NCBI GenBank assembly: GCA_016802295.1
Contig: JAESIW010000200.1
Coordinates: 1,829,923-1,893,922, forward strand
DNA length: 64,000 nt
Origin: Brachionus rotundiformis
Taxonomy: Eukaryota; Rotifera; Eurotatoria; Ploima; Brachionidae
Direction of reading: 5' to 3'
This document shows positions 12,205 to 22,977 of the stretch, piece after piece (within the stretch, counting starts at the first letter, position 1; each line of letters opens with the position of its first letter). The position numbers and the translations under genes were made by a program. A model generated the notes under the pieces. It saw nothing but the letters and a program-made list of their open reading frames with translations. It was not told the DNA's origin and did no database searches.

Positions 12205-12855
12205 ATGTCATCCAAAACTGTAAAAGATTTGCCAATTTACGGCGAATCTTGCAATGAATCATCAAAACCACTTTGGATAGTTGTTGAAAAAGCCGAAAAA
12301 TCCAGCTTAGAAAAATCAGTAACCAACTTTCGTGAATCAGTGTGTAGCTTGTTGACACAATTTCGGGACCAAACAAAAAGTAGCATTCAATATTTAGAAC
12401 AATCGAGAGATTCTTTGAAAAATAAAGCTGAATATGTTCGGTCAGAGACCAATATACTACCAAAAGTTGCTTTTATTTCTCTCAGTGGACTGAGTGGTTT
12501 ATTACTTGGATACAGAAAATCAATTTTAAGAAAGATGTTTTATTCTAGTTTGTTAACAACTGGTTCAGCTGCTTTATGTTACCCAAAAGAGGCAAAGTCC
12601 ATATATAATGAAGCTTATGAAGCAAGTTCTAAAGAGGCAATGAGTTTGTATCGTACTTATATCTGGCCAGAAGAAAAGAAAACAAGCAAAAAAAATGAAA
12701 TTGTAGAGGAAGTCATTAAAAAAATCGATCCAAAGGATACAGTAGTTAAACTTGATAGCCAAACAATTGAATCCAGTGTACCAAATAAGACAATAGTTGG
12801 TGATAGAGGACAGTCGAAGGAAGAAGATGAAGACATGTATACTTCAAGAAAATGA
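12205..12855 (+). CDS. MICOS subunit MIC26/MIC27 (apolipoprotein O-like)
   Basis: Single exon of 216 residues. MIC26 and MIC27 are inner-membrane subunits of the mitochondrial contact-site and cristae-organising system and bind cardiolipin. Family features seen: N-terminal LPIY motif (DLPIYGES), an amphipathic central region with the conserved REVRQ-like stretch here FRESVCSLLTQF, a first hydrophobic segment with Gly (ISLSGLSGLLLGYR), a second one (SSLLTTGSAALCYPKEA) and the following EAY-type motif (SIYNEAYEAS). The C terminus is charged and variable (KKTSKKNEIVEEVIKK, EEDEDMYTSRK). Length agrees with the animal proteins. Which of the two paralogues it represents cannot be decided. The ATG follows an AG by two bases. 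Confidence 0.85.
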   Translation: MSSKTVKDLPIYGESCNESSKPLWIVVEKAEKSSLEKSVTNFRESVCSLLTQFRDQTKSSIQYLEQSRDSLKNKAEYVRSETNILPKVAFISLSGLSGLLLGYRKSILRKMFYSSLLTTGSAALCYPKEAKSIYNEAYEASSKEAMSLYRTYIWPEEKKTSKKNEIVEEVIKKIDPKDTVVKLDSQTIESSVPNKTIVGDRGQSKEEDEDMYTSRK

Positions 12856-13287
12856 CTTTATCAGTAGATTTAAAATTTCGTTTAATTTAAATCCTAAGAT
12901 TTAAAAATAAATAATTTATTAAATTTAATCCATATCTATTGATTTTTCTGCTATAATAAGTTAATGAGAATAAATAATTTTCTTTAATTGAACAAATTAA
13001 AATTTGAATTAAATATATTCATTTGACATAATGGTTAATTACATACATTTTTATAATAAAAAACAATTTTATTTTTGATATTTGAATTTAAAAATTAAGT
13101 TAGTTAAGTAAAATTTATTGGTTATCTGGATAAGATGAGATTAGATATTTAAAGGATTTGCTTTATAACAAAATGTGTATGCAGTTGTAAATTGCAGGGA
13201 TTTCTTCAAAATAGCGATCATAATTACTTTAATTTTTTAAATAATTTTAAAAGAGTTGAAATTTTCTAACTTAATACAATAACAAGC
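12856..13287. other. Intergenic spacer
   Basis: AT-rich, 432 bases; polyadenylation-like AATAAA near 12908. No other signal recognised. Confidence 0.4.
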
Positions 13288-14192
13288 ATGGAGGAGATCG
13301 TCATTGATTCAATTAATAACAATACTATATTAAAAATAGATCTTACAAAAACAGAAAAAATAAAGGAAGCGAAAAAAAAGATCAAGGTTAGCAACAACTC
13401 TGAATCTAGTATGTCTTTGGATCATGGTAGTAAATACTCATTCCGTTTGTGGAACATAAAAATGGCTGATCTCGATCCAGAAGAGAAATATCTTAGACAG
13501 AGAACTTTTAATTTTAAGTTAGAAGCCAAATTTTTTCGCTTTAGTGGTTTTAACTCATTTGCGGAGACCAAATTAATGTTTTCCAGAAAAAAGGGTCTTG
13601 AAATCACCACCAATGGTAATCAATTGAACATTAAGAATATTTATTTTAAAATAGAATTTATCTTAAAATAGAATCAAAGAATCAAATAACCATGGTTATT
13701 TCTAGTGAAGATATTTTATATTGTGCATGTGTTTTTCATAGTCCAGTTTTTATGCTTTTCATAAAAATCGGTGATGTTGTAGCCAATACTTTTTATGATG
13801 AGCTAAAAAATTTAAGTTCATTTGATAAAAAATTTAAAGCAAACTGTATTTTTTTTGTCACTTAAATTTAAAACTTTAAAAAATTAATTAGTTATATTAA
13901 ATATCAAAGTGATCAATTTGACCAGAATTGCTGTATTTCTCAAGGCGTCTGATATTGAAGTTGGTATAATAAGTAACAATTTGAAAAGATTTTTTGATTC
14001 AATCTCTAGCATTGATGATAAACCGGTATAAAAATAGCAATTAAATACAATTAAGAATAAATGATAAAAAAATTTGAATTTTAGCGTCGATTGGACTTCT
14101 TGAATTTGAAAAAATCCAAAGAACTCTTGATCAGTGAATTTGAAAATGACCAAGAGATCTTGAAGGAAATTTACGATTTTATGAGCGAATAA
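13288..14192 (+). CDS. Unrecognised protein, 4 exons
   Basis: I do not recognise this gene. Exons 13288-13615, 13672-13845, 13910-14025 and 14085-14192 join in phase to 241 residues ending FMSE. The first 35 residues are rich in Lys and Asn. Residues 45-115 look like a small beta-rich domain (KYSFRLWNIKMADLDPEEKY, FRFSGFNSFAETKLMFSRKK); then comes a hydrophobic stretch (DILYCACVFHSPVFMLFIKI) and a helical C terminus (LDFLNLKKSKELLISEFE). No signal peptide or clear transmembrane anchor is evident. All three introns are 52-64 bases, and an alternative acceptor at 13654 would hit a stop at once, which favours the one at 13671. Confident as a gene; no function is proposed. Confidence 0.65.
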
Positions 14193-15317
14193 TACAATGC
14201 CACTTTTTTCCATTATTTTGTTAGTTAATAATTTTTCTAATAAATTCCATCAATTTGTTAAATTTTGTTGTTCAAAAATATTAAAATAAATCGTTTAATC
14301 AAAATTTAAAAAAACATTTTTCAACTTTATAAATTTTAACTAAATTGAATATTTTAATCAATTGCGTCTTGGTCAATCGTGACATCCAGCCATCACAATT
14401 GAATGATAAATTGTTCTATTAAGGACATGAACCACCCCTAAATTGATTCTTTCGTTTAGGAAATTTGGCAAAACAGATATCATATAATTAAATTGGCCCT
14501 AAAAAAACATAAGATCAGCAAGTTCCATAGGTCATTTTAAGTTTTTCACTTGAATGAGCTTTCAAATATACCACCAAGTCAAATTGGCTATTAAGTCATA
14601 TTCTCTAGTTCTTATATTCTCAATTGCAACAAATTTTTAAAGGCTTTCTCTGTTATTTTCCAAAAGAAAAGCTGGTATCCATGTCCTTTGAAGATAAATA
14701 TTTAAAATCAATATTTGGAATTTATTTAGTTTTTTATAATCTTTTTGTATATATTCAAAGCTATGATAAGTTTTTATCAAAAAATGTCAAATTTGTTTAT
14801 TTTTAGGTAAAACTATTTTTGATAATTATCAACAATTTTTTTTATTAAAAGTTTAGTCTTTATATATTTTTATACCTTTTGATTTCAAGACAAGAAGCTG
14901 TAAGCGAATGGTGTTTAAATAGAAAATGAAATGCATAACTCTTATCTGTTTAAAAAATTAAACATTGTTATTATAAACCTGTTACAAAATTAAGAATTTT
15001 TTTTCGAATTTTTCTTCATTTTTTTTAGGTTTAAGATTTTATTCACCAAAAAATATTTTTTTCGATACAAACTCTGTTTTACTTTAAAATAATATACATT
15101 ATATTCTACATTAAAAACTGATTTTTTTTATTTAATTCAGATAATAATCTTTTTCGAAATTATTTAAATTGAAGTTGAACTTTAATATTACATTCAAATA
15201 AATTTTAAATTTATTGATAAAAAGTTATAATCACTGATAAAAAATACAATTCTTTAATCTTAATGTTTATTATTAAATTTTATCTACAAATTAAATTTGA
15301 AAATAAAATATTAGACT
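14193..15317. other. Intergenic region, no gene seen
   Basis: About 1.1 kb between convergent genes. The part at 14360-14600 is less AT-rich than the rest but is broken in every frame. A 60-codon ORF at 14624 is low complexity and not accepted. AATAAA-like signals for both genes are present near the edges. Confidence 0.4.
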
Positions 15318-16389
15318 TTAATTCTTTTTGGCTGTAATTTGAAGTTTATGCTGACGATACTTTTCAAACCACAAAGTATTACAGTCTGTTTGATCATCAT
15401 CATCCGATTCACTACTACTAGTACCATTATCATTTATAAATTTTAATTTTTCTCTTTTTTTAGGATCAGGATAAACGCTTTTGTCGTTAAGTATTTCAGC
15501 GAAAAGCTTCTCTGCTTTTGGTTTTGAATAAATTGTAACATTACTATTTGGTGCCATGCTCTGACTAGCTCTCAAGTCTATTCTTCTTGTCTCAACCAAA
15601 TTACCATCTTTGATATTATGTGATTTTAGATATTTTTTTAAGTCGCTTGTTATTGATTCATCTATTTGTTTGGGGTTTATAGATGAAAATTCACTTTCAT
15701 CAGCTTGAGTGGCAAATTCGTTCAAGGGGGAAGCTCCGGTTTTCAGATTTAAATTTATCAGTGAGCTATCTCGGGAATATTTTGTTGATAGTTCAGCTAA
15801 TTTTTTTATAATATTTTGTTCATCAACTATTGGTAGTGTTGCTTTATTTGTTACATTCTTTTGGGAAGATTTTCTTGAACTATTTTCATCTACTGAATCG
15901 AGTAGATCATCTTTAAAATAAAATTTAATTACATTTTTTTTATTAAATAAAATTATTAAAACCTATGTTTATTGAGTTGAAAATGTCCATGTTAAGATTA
16001 GAATTTGTATTCTCAAAGATTCCTTGGGCAATCTTTACTGCTTTTTCATTTGATTCTTGTGAATTAGATATTAGTTTTAAGTTTGAGGTTTTCAATTTGT
16101 TAAAACTTTGAATTTTAGTGTTTATATCTTGGACCTCATCTAAATAAACATCACTAGCTGATGCTTTTTCGAACTCAACAAAGTGATCATTTATAAAATT
16201 ATCACTTTTATTATTGTTGATTATTTCATCATTTTCAAAATTTTGTAATTTATCCAATGCAACTTGGTCATCAAAATCAAGATCATCCTCATTTTCGTTA
16301 ATAAGGTTTATAGATGGCAATTGAGTTTGAAGATCATTCCATATTAAGTCCAGTTTCGACTTGAGTCCTGTTGGTTTTTTGTCGGACAT
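15318..16389 (-). CDS. Unrecognised acidic/Ser-rich protein, 2 exons
   Basis: Exons 15963-16389 and 15318-15910 (minus strand) give 339 residues, with a 52-base intron whose junction makes Asp from G|AT. I do not recognise the family. The protein is Asn-, Asp- and Ser-rich and probably largely disordered. The most structured-looking parts are the N terminus (KPTGLKSKLDLIWNDLQTQL), a middle segment (ARRIDLRASQSM-like, in sequence TRRIDLRASQSMAPNSNV) and the end (DCNTLWFEKYRQHKLQI) after an acidic run SSSESDDDDQTD. This pattern of short conserved-looking helices and acidic linkers suits a nuclear or nucleolar adaptor, but that is inference only. Confidence 0.65.
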
Positions 16390-16544
16390 TTTAATAAAAT
16401 TAAATCCATTAAATAAAGCACAAATTTTCCTGTTTTAAAGCATTTTATATTTCCATAGAAACAGAATTAATATTTGAAAATAAACATTTAATATTGTCCG
16501 ATAGAAAAATAAAATTAACTTTATTTATTAATTAATATAAATGT

Positions 16545-17070
16545 AATAATAACAATAATAATGATAATAATAAGCTACAACAGGTTAACTTTAGAGCAAG
16601 CTATTGCTTGCTATGGTAGCGGCTCTTATTTTGAAGACTCCTGAATCGTCTAACCTTTACTCGAAGATGTTTTTATTTCTGGATTTTATAGTCTCTGTTG
16701 TTAGCATGTTCCAATTTTTAACTACTCTATTTGACAGAAAATGTACTCTGTACCCATTCTTGGTGAAATTTTTTCCAGACGGTTTTTGTTTCCGCAAATG
16801 CTACGCGCTGGTCAATCAACTGTAATAGAGCTCATCATCTTATTCGGCCAGTCCACTCTACTTAGTAAAGTACTCGATTAAGTCACCTCTCTGTCTCCTT
16901 TCCTTTAGTGTTGTCAAACCTAGCTTTTTGAGTCTTCATTCGTACGGCAAATCTTTTAAGTCTTAACTAAATTAGTTGCTCGTCTCTGTAAACTTTTAAG
17001 CCCTGCAATATCCTTAAAATAGAGACCCATAAAACAGAAAATAGCCACACAGTTAGTTTTACAGAGACTA
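16545..17070 (-). mobile_element. Decayed non-LTR retrotransposon (LINE) 3' end
   Basis: On the minus strand the stretch from 17070 down to about 16580 reads, in shifting frames, like the C-terminal end of a CR1/Jockey-type reverse transcriptase ORF: LKSLQRRATNLV, then LPYE and RLKKLGLTTL-like pieces, then RRQRGDLIEYF, and finally LSNRVVKNWNMLTTET, which matches the usual RVVxxWNxLP motif. Stops and frameshifts interrupt it several times. Beyond the coding end a simple TTATTATTA-type tail (16545-16575, seen on the plus strand as AATAATAAC repeats) is typical of such elements. The region is clearly GC-richer than its flanks. It is 5'-truncated and dead. Confidence 0.75.
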
Positions 17071-17411
17071 AAGATGATTATTTGATAAGCTAAAATCAAA
17101 AATGATCTTAAAAAATAGCTTCAATAAGTTTTTTAATTTATGAAAAAAACTCAAATAGAATTAAATTATTTTATTTATAAAATTTGAAAAATAATCTATT
17201 GTAAAAAATAAAAAATCATTTATTCATATTTAAACTTTTGTTTTAAATTCATGGTTTTGATGCAATAGTTGTCGAACTGATAAAATTTTTATTAGAACCT
17301 TGAAGACTATTTGATTCAATAGGATTAAATTTTTTTGTGTCTCTCAAAACAGTCATATCACTTTTATTAAACGATAGATAAATAAGATAAATACAATTTT
17401 AAAATAAATTA

Positions 17412-18061
17412 CTAAGGTTTTGTTGAGCCATATAACCTAAATGCTTCTTCGTCTAAATTTTCTTTTGGTAATACATGAGTATCCATATCGGGTAGCTTAG
17501 GAATTTCGTTCAATCTATATTGTCTTGGATCTTGAGCCAGCTTAAATATAATTTTAAGATTATACTAGAGAAATTTGGCATGAAAATACTGCTTTCAACT
17601 CGTTAAGTCCTTCATTTTCAACATAGTTTGGATCATCCCTTGGGTAAAACTTAGGAACAAATATATATCGATCCCTGCATTGTTCAACAGGTGGGTCATG
17701 GTGAGCATATTTGGTCAAAGTAGTTTCTAAAATATATTTAAGCTTTAGGAATTAAAAGCAAATTCAAAGTATCATTACCATTCTTTAATGAAAACAAAGA
17801 ATGAATGGGATCAATGCGATAGCTTTGGGAATATCTATATTTGGCATCATTTATCTTAGATGAATGCTCAAATTGTAATTTAGGCGCTTTTCCTTCAACA
17901 CTAAGAATCAAAGAATTGATTTTTCAAAAAGTTTGTTTAATTTATCGTTTTAAAAAAAACCTGTAGTATTCATTTCCTGGCAAGAGATAAGAACCATTTG
18001 GCAAGTTACCAGCTAATTGGCTTACTGGATGATAGTTTGCTTTGCTATCAAGGTACGACAT
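17412..18061 (-). CDS. Probable ciliary/sperm microtubule inner protein
   Basis: Exons 17961-18061, 17779-17900, 17590-17726 and 17412-17540 (minus strand) join in phase to 162 residues. The protein is small, rich in Tyr, Pro, Arg and Asn, has no membrane segment or known catalytic motif, and consists of short motifs such as YLLPGNEYYS, PKLQFEHSSKIN, KYRYSQSYRIDP, RDRYIFVPKFYPRDDP and DPRQYRLNEIPKLPDMD. This composition is typical of axonemal microtubule inner proteins; the order of motifs recalls SPMIP3 (C1orf100), but I hold that identification weakly. Introns are 46-63 bases. Confidence 0.6.
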
Positions 18062-18833
18062 TTTAGCTAAAAAAAGTTAAATTTGAGCTTAAATCTTTAC
18101 TTCGCTCGTTTTTATTGCTAGTTATAATTTTAATTATTAAATTTGGTTGTTAAGGGGAATTATTAATTTTGTCGTAACAATCAGGTTACTTGAAAAATAC
18201 ATTTCTAAAAAATAAAGTCGTTTCACAACCGCATAATTTAATCCTTCTTTAAAAAATATTTTAAAAATTGATCAAATATATTTTGCTAAATATTAAAGTT
18301 GGAATCTTTTTTTTATATTTCAAGCCTTAGCTATTTTGATGGATACTTTTTGTACTAAATACAATTTTTTTTTTAAATAATTGTTATATATTTCTAAAAG
18401 CTAAGATTGTCAAGTTTTTGTGTTAAAACAAAAATTTAAAGATAAAAACTTTATTTAAATATTTGATCAACATATTTTTTTTCCAAAAAATGAAATATGG
18501 ACCAAAATCAGTAATTGAATTTCAATGAAGCAAAAAAAACATTTCTAAATAATATAAATATAAAATTGAAATGATAGCTAAATTTAGAAAAATGATAGTT
18601 TTTAATAAATTAAATGGCATGTAACTATTAATTATGTTACTAATATTGAAATAAAAAACAAAATTACTGAACTAAGGAACAAATATATTTTTTATTTCTA
18701 AAATAATAAAAAAGGTACATAAATAAAAAAATTGATACAATTTATATCAAATTAGAGCAAAAATGATTAAATATAGACAGAAATAATATTTGAAATTGGC
18801 ATTGGGGGCTTGAATCGTTTCGTTGTTTCCATC
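18062..18833. other. Intergenic region
   Basis: About 770 bases of AT-rich DNA upstream of the ciliary-type gene and downstream of the small zinc-ribbon ORF. No coding or repeat signal recognised. Confidence 0.4.
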
Positions 18834-18891
18834 TTATACTTGAGTAACTGGATTGTGTCTTTTAGACCATTTTTCAACCAAATTGAACATT

Positions 18892-19086
18892 TCATCTGAC
18901 GGCATAATTCGTCTTTTGCTTTTCCCATTTTGAATGATCATGAACCTCTTCTGTCATTTCATAAGGATAGAGTTTGAAACGAATTTTACATTTTGTACAT
19001 TGATACCAAATGACATCGCCAGGAAGGGAGGTAAACTTTTCCTTTTCCTCTAGTTTTTTCCACTTGTTCTGGTTTGGTGAACTCAT
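18892..19086 (-). CDS. Small zinc-ribbon-like protein, possibly frameshifted
   Basis: A 64-codon frame starts MSSPNQNKWKKLEEKEKFTS and contains VIWYQCTKCKIRFKLYPYEM followed by VHDHSKWEK, so a CxxC knuckle and an HxH pair could bind one zinc ion. The frame stops at 18892. In the +1 frame an equally coding-looking stretch runs on from about 18960 to a stop at 18834-18836, with KRRIMPSDEMFNLVEKWSKR and HNPVTQV. The two frames overlap, and no GT..AG intron links them. Either the gene is frameshifted (mutation or assembly error) or only one frame is real. The family was not recognised. Confidence 0.5.
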   Translation of the reverse strand: MSSPNQNKWKKLEEKEKFTSLPGDVIWYQCTKCKIRFKLYPYEMTEEVHDHSKWEKQKTNYAVR

Positions 19087-19830
19087 CTTGGCTTAAGTTG
19101 TTTGTATGTAACACCAATAAACTCATCTTGTCGGAATCAGCTTTAGAAGGTCTTTAATTAATTATTGAAAAAAAAGTTTTTTTAGATATACATTTGTTTC
19201 AATTAGATCAAATAGCTGTCAAAGAAATAAAAAAGTTACTAAGTTAATCATATTTGACATTATTTAATTTAATTGTACTAACAAAAAATATTTGACCCTA
19301 ACATCAGTATTTTTGTTCAAGAAAATACTATTTTTGTTTTTTAAAAATATTATTCGCAAAATTAAATTCCTATTTTGAAAATTTATTTTAATAATCTCTC
19401 CGAATTTCAAAAAGAGTCTCTGAAGAGAGCTTAAGTGACCTTCGTAATTAATTATGTCAGTTTGTTATTATTGCTTTATAAAAATTATCAAGCATGAAAA
19501 TTTTCATTTAACTATAAAGAATCATAAAAAAATCTTAAAATAAGGTAAAAGTTACGCAAATTATTCAAAAGAAGTAAATAAAATTAGAGACATAATATTT
19601 AAACATTTTGATAATTTTTTTATTAGACTTGAGTAATTATTTTATTAATTAATAATATTTAAATTATTTTTTATTTTATCTCAAATGATCATAAAAAAAA
19701 AACCTAAGCATTTCAGGAAACTATTTAAAAATTAATATTAAAGAAATGTTTATTTACCAAACTTTTGGTCAATTAAGAAAAAAATATTAGCGTATTAGAA
19801 AATTATTAAATTAATTAGATATAAAAATGT
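19087..19830. other. Intergenic region
   Basis: AT-rich, about 740 bases between two minus-strand genes, with no recognisable feature apart from AT-rich runs. Confidence 0.4.
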
Positions 19831-20524
19831 TTAATGACAATCCTCGTTTAGATCGATTTTGGTACGTCTTACACCAAAAAAGAAAAATCCAATACCAATG
19901 CCTACCAAAACACTGAGACATAACCAATAATTATAAGTCATGAATGCCAACATAATAAAATAGCTTATTGTAAATTGAATTACATGAAGAATTGTTTGAA
20001 TTAAATGTTCAGTACTTAATAACTTACTTTAAAAAAATTTTCATATAATTTTATCTACTAAAAAGTCTAATATTTTATACTCCTTATACGTGAGTTGTCT
20101 TGTCAAGCATTCACTCTTGTTGGATGTAATTTCAATTTCAACTTTTCGCCTTTTTACCAATTTGCTGGCAGTGATTTTATCTCGAAATAGCTTTAAAGCT
20201 TCATATAAAATGGCAATAATCATTAAAGCAAAACACGAGACCAACAGTTCTAAAAATGGATTGGTTTCACTTTGATTCTATTAGCTCGGAAAAATACCTG
20301 TCAAGTTATCAGTTTTCCAACCCGGGAATACAATTATTTCTTTGAGACCAGTATGCATTACCATCTAGACATACAAATAGATTTTTTAGTTTTAACTTTT
20401 CTAGATTTACCATCATCTGGTGTCCAGTCTGATCATGTCCAGAATGATCCATTGTAGTGGTGTGACCTGCATGTGGATCGACTGTCGAACTCATTGCACT
20501 TTCTTCGTGATTATTATGTGACAT
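19831..20524 (-). CDS. SLC31A1: High-affinity copper transporter, CTR family
   Basis: Exons 20411-20524, 20298-20364, 20081-20249 and 19831-20014 (minus strand) give 177 residues in phase. CTR1 proteins form trimers in the plasma membrane and import Cu(I). The extracellular N terminus is rich in His and Met copper ligands (HAGHTTTMDHSGHDQTGHQ) and ends in the essential Met cluster MMMVMH, which is built across intron 1. Three membrane segments follow: the first with LLVSCFALMIIAILYEALKL, the second with QTILHVIQFTISYFIMLAFM and its MxxxM motif (MLAFM), and the third with GIGIGFFFFG carrying the GxxxG-type packing. The protein ends EDCH, matching the HCH metal-handing end of the family. All introns are 46-66 bases. 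Confidence 0.93.
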
Positions 20525-21901
20525 TTTGTATTTTTTTTATATTTTCTGTGAAATATTTCTCAACATTTATACTTTCTTTTCACATAAATTTATAAATCTA
20601 TTTGTCAAAAATAAAGCGTAATTATATTTTTATAAAGCTTAAAGATTATTTTTAGTGCTGCAAAAATAGGATGATATCAAGGTGATTTTAAATTAAAAAA
20701 ATGAACTTCGGATTATGATTTTTTTTATTTAAAAATTTATATTTGAAAGCTTGGAAATTTTTATACGCTAAGTGAATATAAAAATTTGCCTTTTATTTAC
20801 CATATTTGATTTATCAAGCTTTTTATTTTTGAAAATCATTTTTTATCAACCGAATTAAATTTAAAATAATATACTAAATTGTTTTGTTTAAAATGATTCA
20901 AGTGTTTAGGAAGAATAAAAATGGATAAAACAAGCCTTAGGCCGATATCTTAGCGCCCAATTAATTTTTTAAGGTCAGGTTAAAAAAATTTTAAAAGTGA
21001 AATTTGAGTGTTTTTGAATGATTCAGCAAATTTTTCTTTGAATTTAAACTTAAGAAAATTTTTAACGTAGATATATTTTAGATAAAAAGTTGTCATTGTT
21101 TATTGTCATAAACCAAATAGACAGTTTATCTTTTTCATGTTTTTCAATTTTTAACTTTGAATTTATTTTTCGATTAAAATTTTCCTAATAATGATTTAAA
21201 TAATTTGATATTTTTTATTTGGGCGAAGATTAAATTAAAATGATTATCATCAAAAATTTTCATTAAAAATTAATTTTTAAATGTTTTTGAGTATAATAAC
21301 TTAATAATTTAACATGGTTTGCTTTATTTTACAAAATATCTCTGCATAAATTTTTTAAGTAAAATAGATTCTTAAAAGTTTTTAAAAATTTTTTTGAGCA
21401 TGATAATTTTATTTAGATATCATTTGTCAATAATACATAATTGACTTTTTCTTTTCTATTTTTTAATGCGTTTTTTATTTTAAACCCTATTTCTCAATAT
21501 ATCTCTACCAACTTAATAGACCAAAGGATTCATCTTTAATGGATAAATTTTAGATTTTAAAATACATATTTTATTTGGTAAAATGATTAATAATTGTCTG
21601 GCTAAATTTTTTGAATAGTTATGAATAATTTTATTACAAGACAGCTAATAAAAGATATTTTTTAGTAATTGTCTAAACAAATTTTTATTCACTTAAAACG
21701 AAATATTAGAACCAGTACTATATAAAATTTCTAAAGATAAAGTAAAGTTCAAAAAAAATCTAGTTATTTAATTTAGTTTTATGATTTTAGATAGAAAAAA
21801 TCTAACATTTAATTTAATATTAAATTATAAATTAATTTAAATCGAGAAAAGTACATAAAATGTATTTATTTAAAAATTTGTTATAATTTACTGTAATTGC
21901 C

Positions 21902-22170
21902 ATGATTTGGACAAATGCTGAAGACAGAGATAAACCAAATGCAGGTTTCGAAGACAACGAACAATCATATCGTGTTAATTTGATTTTTAAAAATGCTCGA
22001 AGTCTGTGAAACCTGAAGAGAGTTTATCATTTTAATTTAATGATGTGCCAAAGATACCATTTAACCATATTTAAATGGCAGTACTCGAGCATTGGCCTCG
22101 AAATTGGATTCTTGCTGATTCATTTTTGTCTAAAATTTTCTTTCTCATTCTTTATATTGTCAAGCACCTA
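21902..22170 (+). other. Two small coding-like islands
   Basis: A 37-codon ORF at 21902-22009 begins MIWTNAEDRDKPNAGF and is hydrophilic. About 65 bases later an open stretch ending near 22169 reads KWQYSSIGLEIGFLLIHFC followed by a Phe/Ser-rich hydrophobic run. Both are less AT-rich than the flanks. They could be exons of one small gene or scraps of an old insertion; no splice arrangement joins them convincingly. Confidence 0.2.
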
Positions 22171-22324
22171 AAATAAAAATCTGAACATGAAATACACAAA
22201 ATTATAATAAAAGTTAAAAAATCGATTTTTAAAATTATGTAAAAGTATTGGATTAAAAAGGGAAGAAATTAGCTGTTCTTTGTAGCTCCAAAATGAATAG
22301 TAGAGCATCTAATATCTTTGGCTA

Positions 22325-22480
22325 TAGACAGGTTTCGTTTGCCTGTGGACTCTGATTGAAGTGGTCGGTGTCTGGAAGGGCTTCGTTAGCTAAGGGTACA
22401 AAGCAGCCATGTTCGCTTCGAGTCTGTCTCTTTTTTTCAAGTGTTTGTCAAATACACCAACTAGAATGTCAATTCCGGTC
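22325..22480. other. GC-richer island of unknown origin
   Basis: This patch, containing GGTCGGTGTCTGGAAGGG and nearby G/C-rich words, is compositionally foreign to the surrounding 25% GC DNA. No frame stays open on either strand. Its texture is like that of the decayed LINE at 16.6-17.1 kb, so an old mobile-element scrap is the best guess. Confidence 0.25.
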
Positions 22481-22758
22481 CTTAAAAATAAAACAAAATA
22501 TTTTATTTATTTATTTTATAAAATTTAATAAAAAATAAATCAGCTAAATTTTTTCTTCTTTTTTATTTTTTGTTGAGAACCTTCTATGCTAAAATTCCTG
22601 TTCACATTTTAATTGGTTTATTGATTTTTTCTTCCTCGTCACTTTATTTTCATGAGAAAAAAATAAAATATGAACGAATTTATCCATTTCTGTCTTTCAT
22701 TTTTTGGTCTCGTAAAAGAATTTTATCGATTTTTCATGTTTTATAGTTCTATGAAATA

Positions 22759-22977
22759 ATGCTAATTGAAACAATTTTTTCTTTAATATTCCACATTTTA
22801 ATGTATTTTGTCAACCTAAATGCTAAGCCCTCTATTGGTTTGGAAAGATTATGCCAAATTGCTCGAAGGGATTTCTTAGACAAAATTAATTTTATTTTAC
22901 CTGACATATTCTGGTTGCGTCAACTCGAGTCCGAATCGGATAAGTTAAAATCAATAAATTTTGAATTAAATTTTTGA
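22759..22977 (+). CDS. Candidate small secreted peptide precursor
   Basis: A 72-codon ORF starts with a strong signal-peptide-like segment (MLIETIFSLIFHILMYFVNL, then NA as a plausible cleavage site). The mature part would be about 48 residues, KPSIGLERLCQIARRDFLDK onward, with one Cys and one dibasic Arg-Arg site. Codon use and GC are higher than in the flanking DNA, which favours coding. The single dibasic site would allow processing into two peptides, as in neuropeptide precursors, but there is no amidation Gly next to it. No known family was recognised and further exons cannot be excluded. Confidence 0.4.
   Translation: MLIETIFSLIFHILMYFVNLNAKPSIGLERLCQIARRDFLDKINFILPDIFWLRQLESESDKLKSINFELNF

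Noticed and set aside
20264..20297. A 28-base intron in the copper transporter (ending at CAAAG)
   Set aside because: Too short to splice and out of phase; the 48-base intron ending CCATTTTTAG restores the frame and the family sequence.
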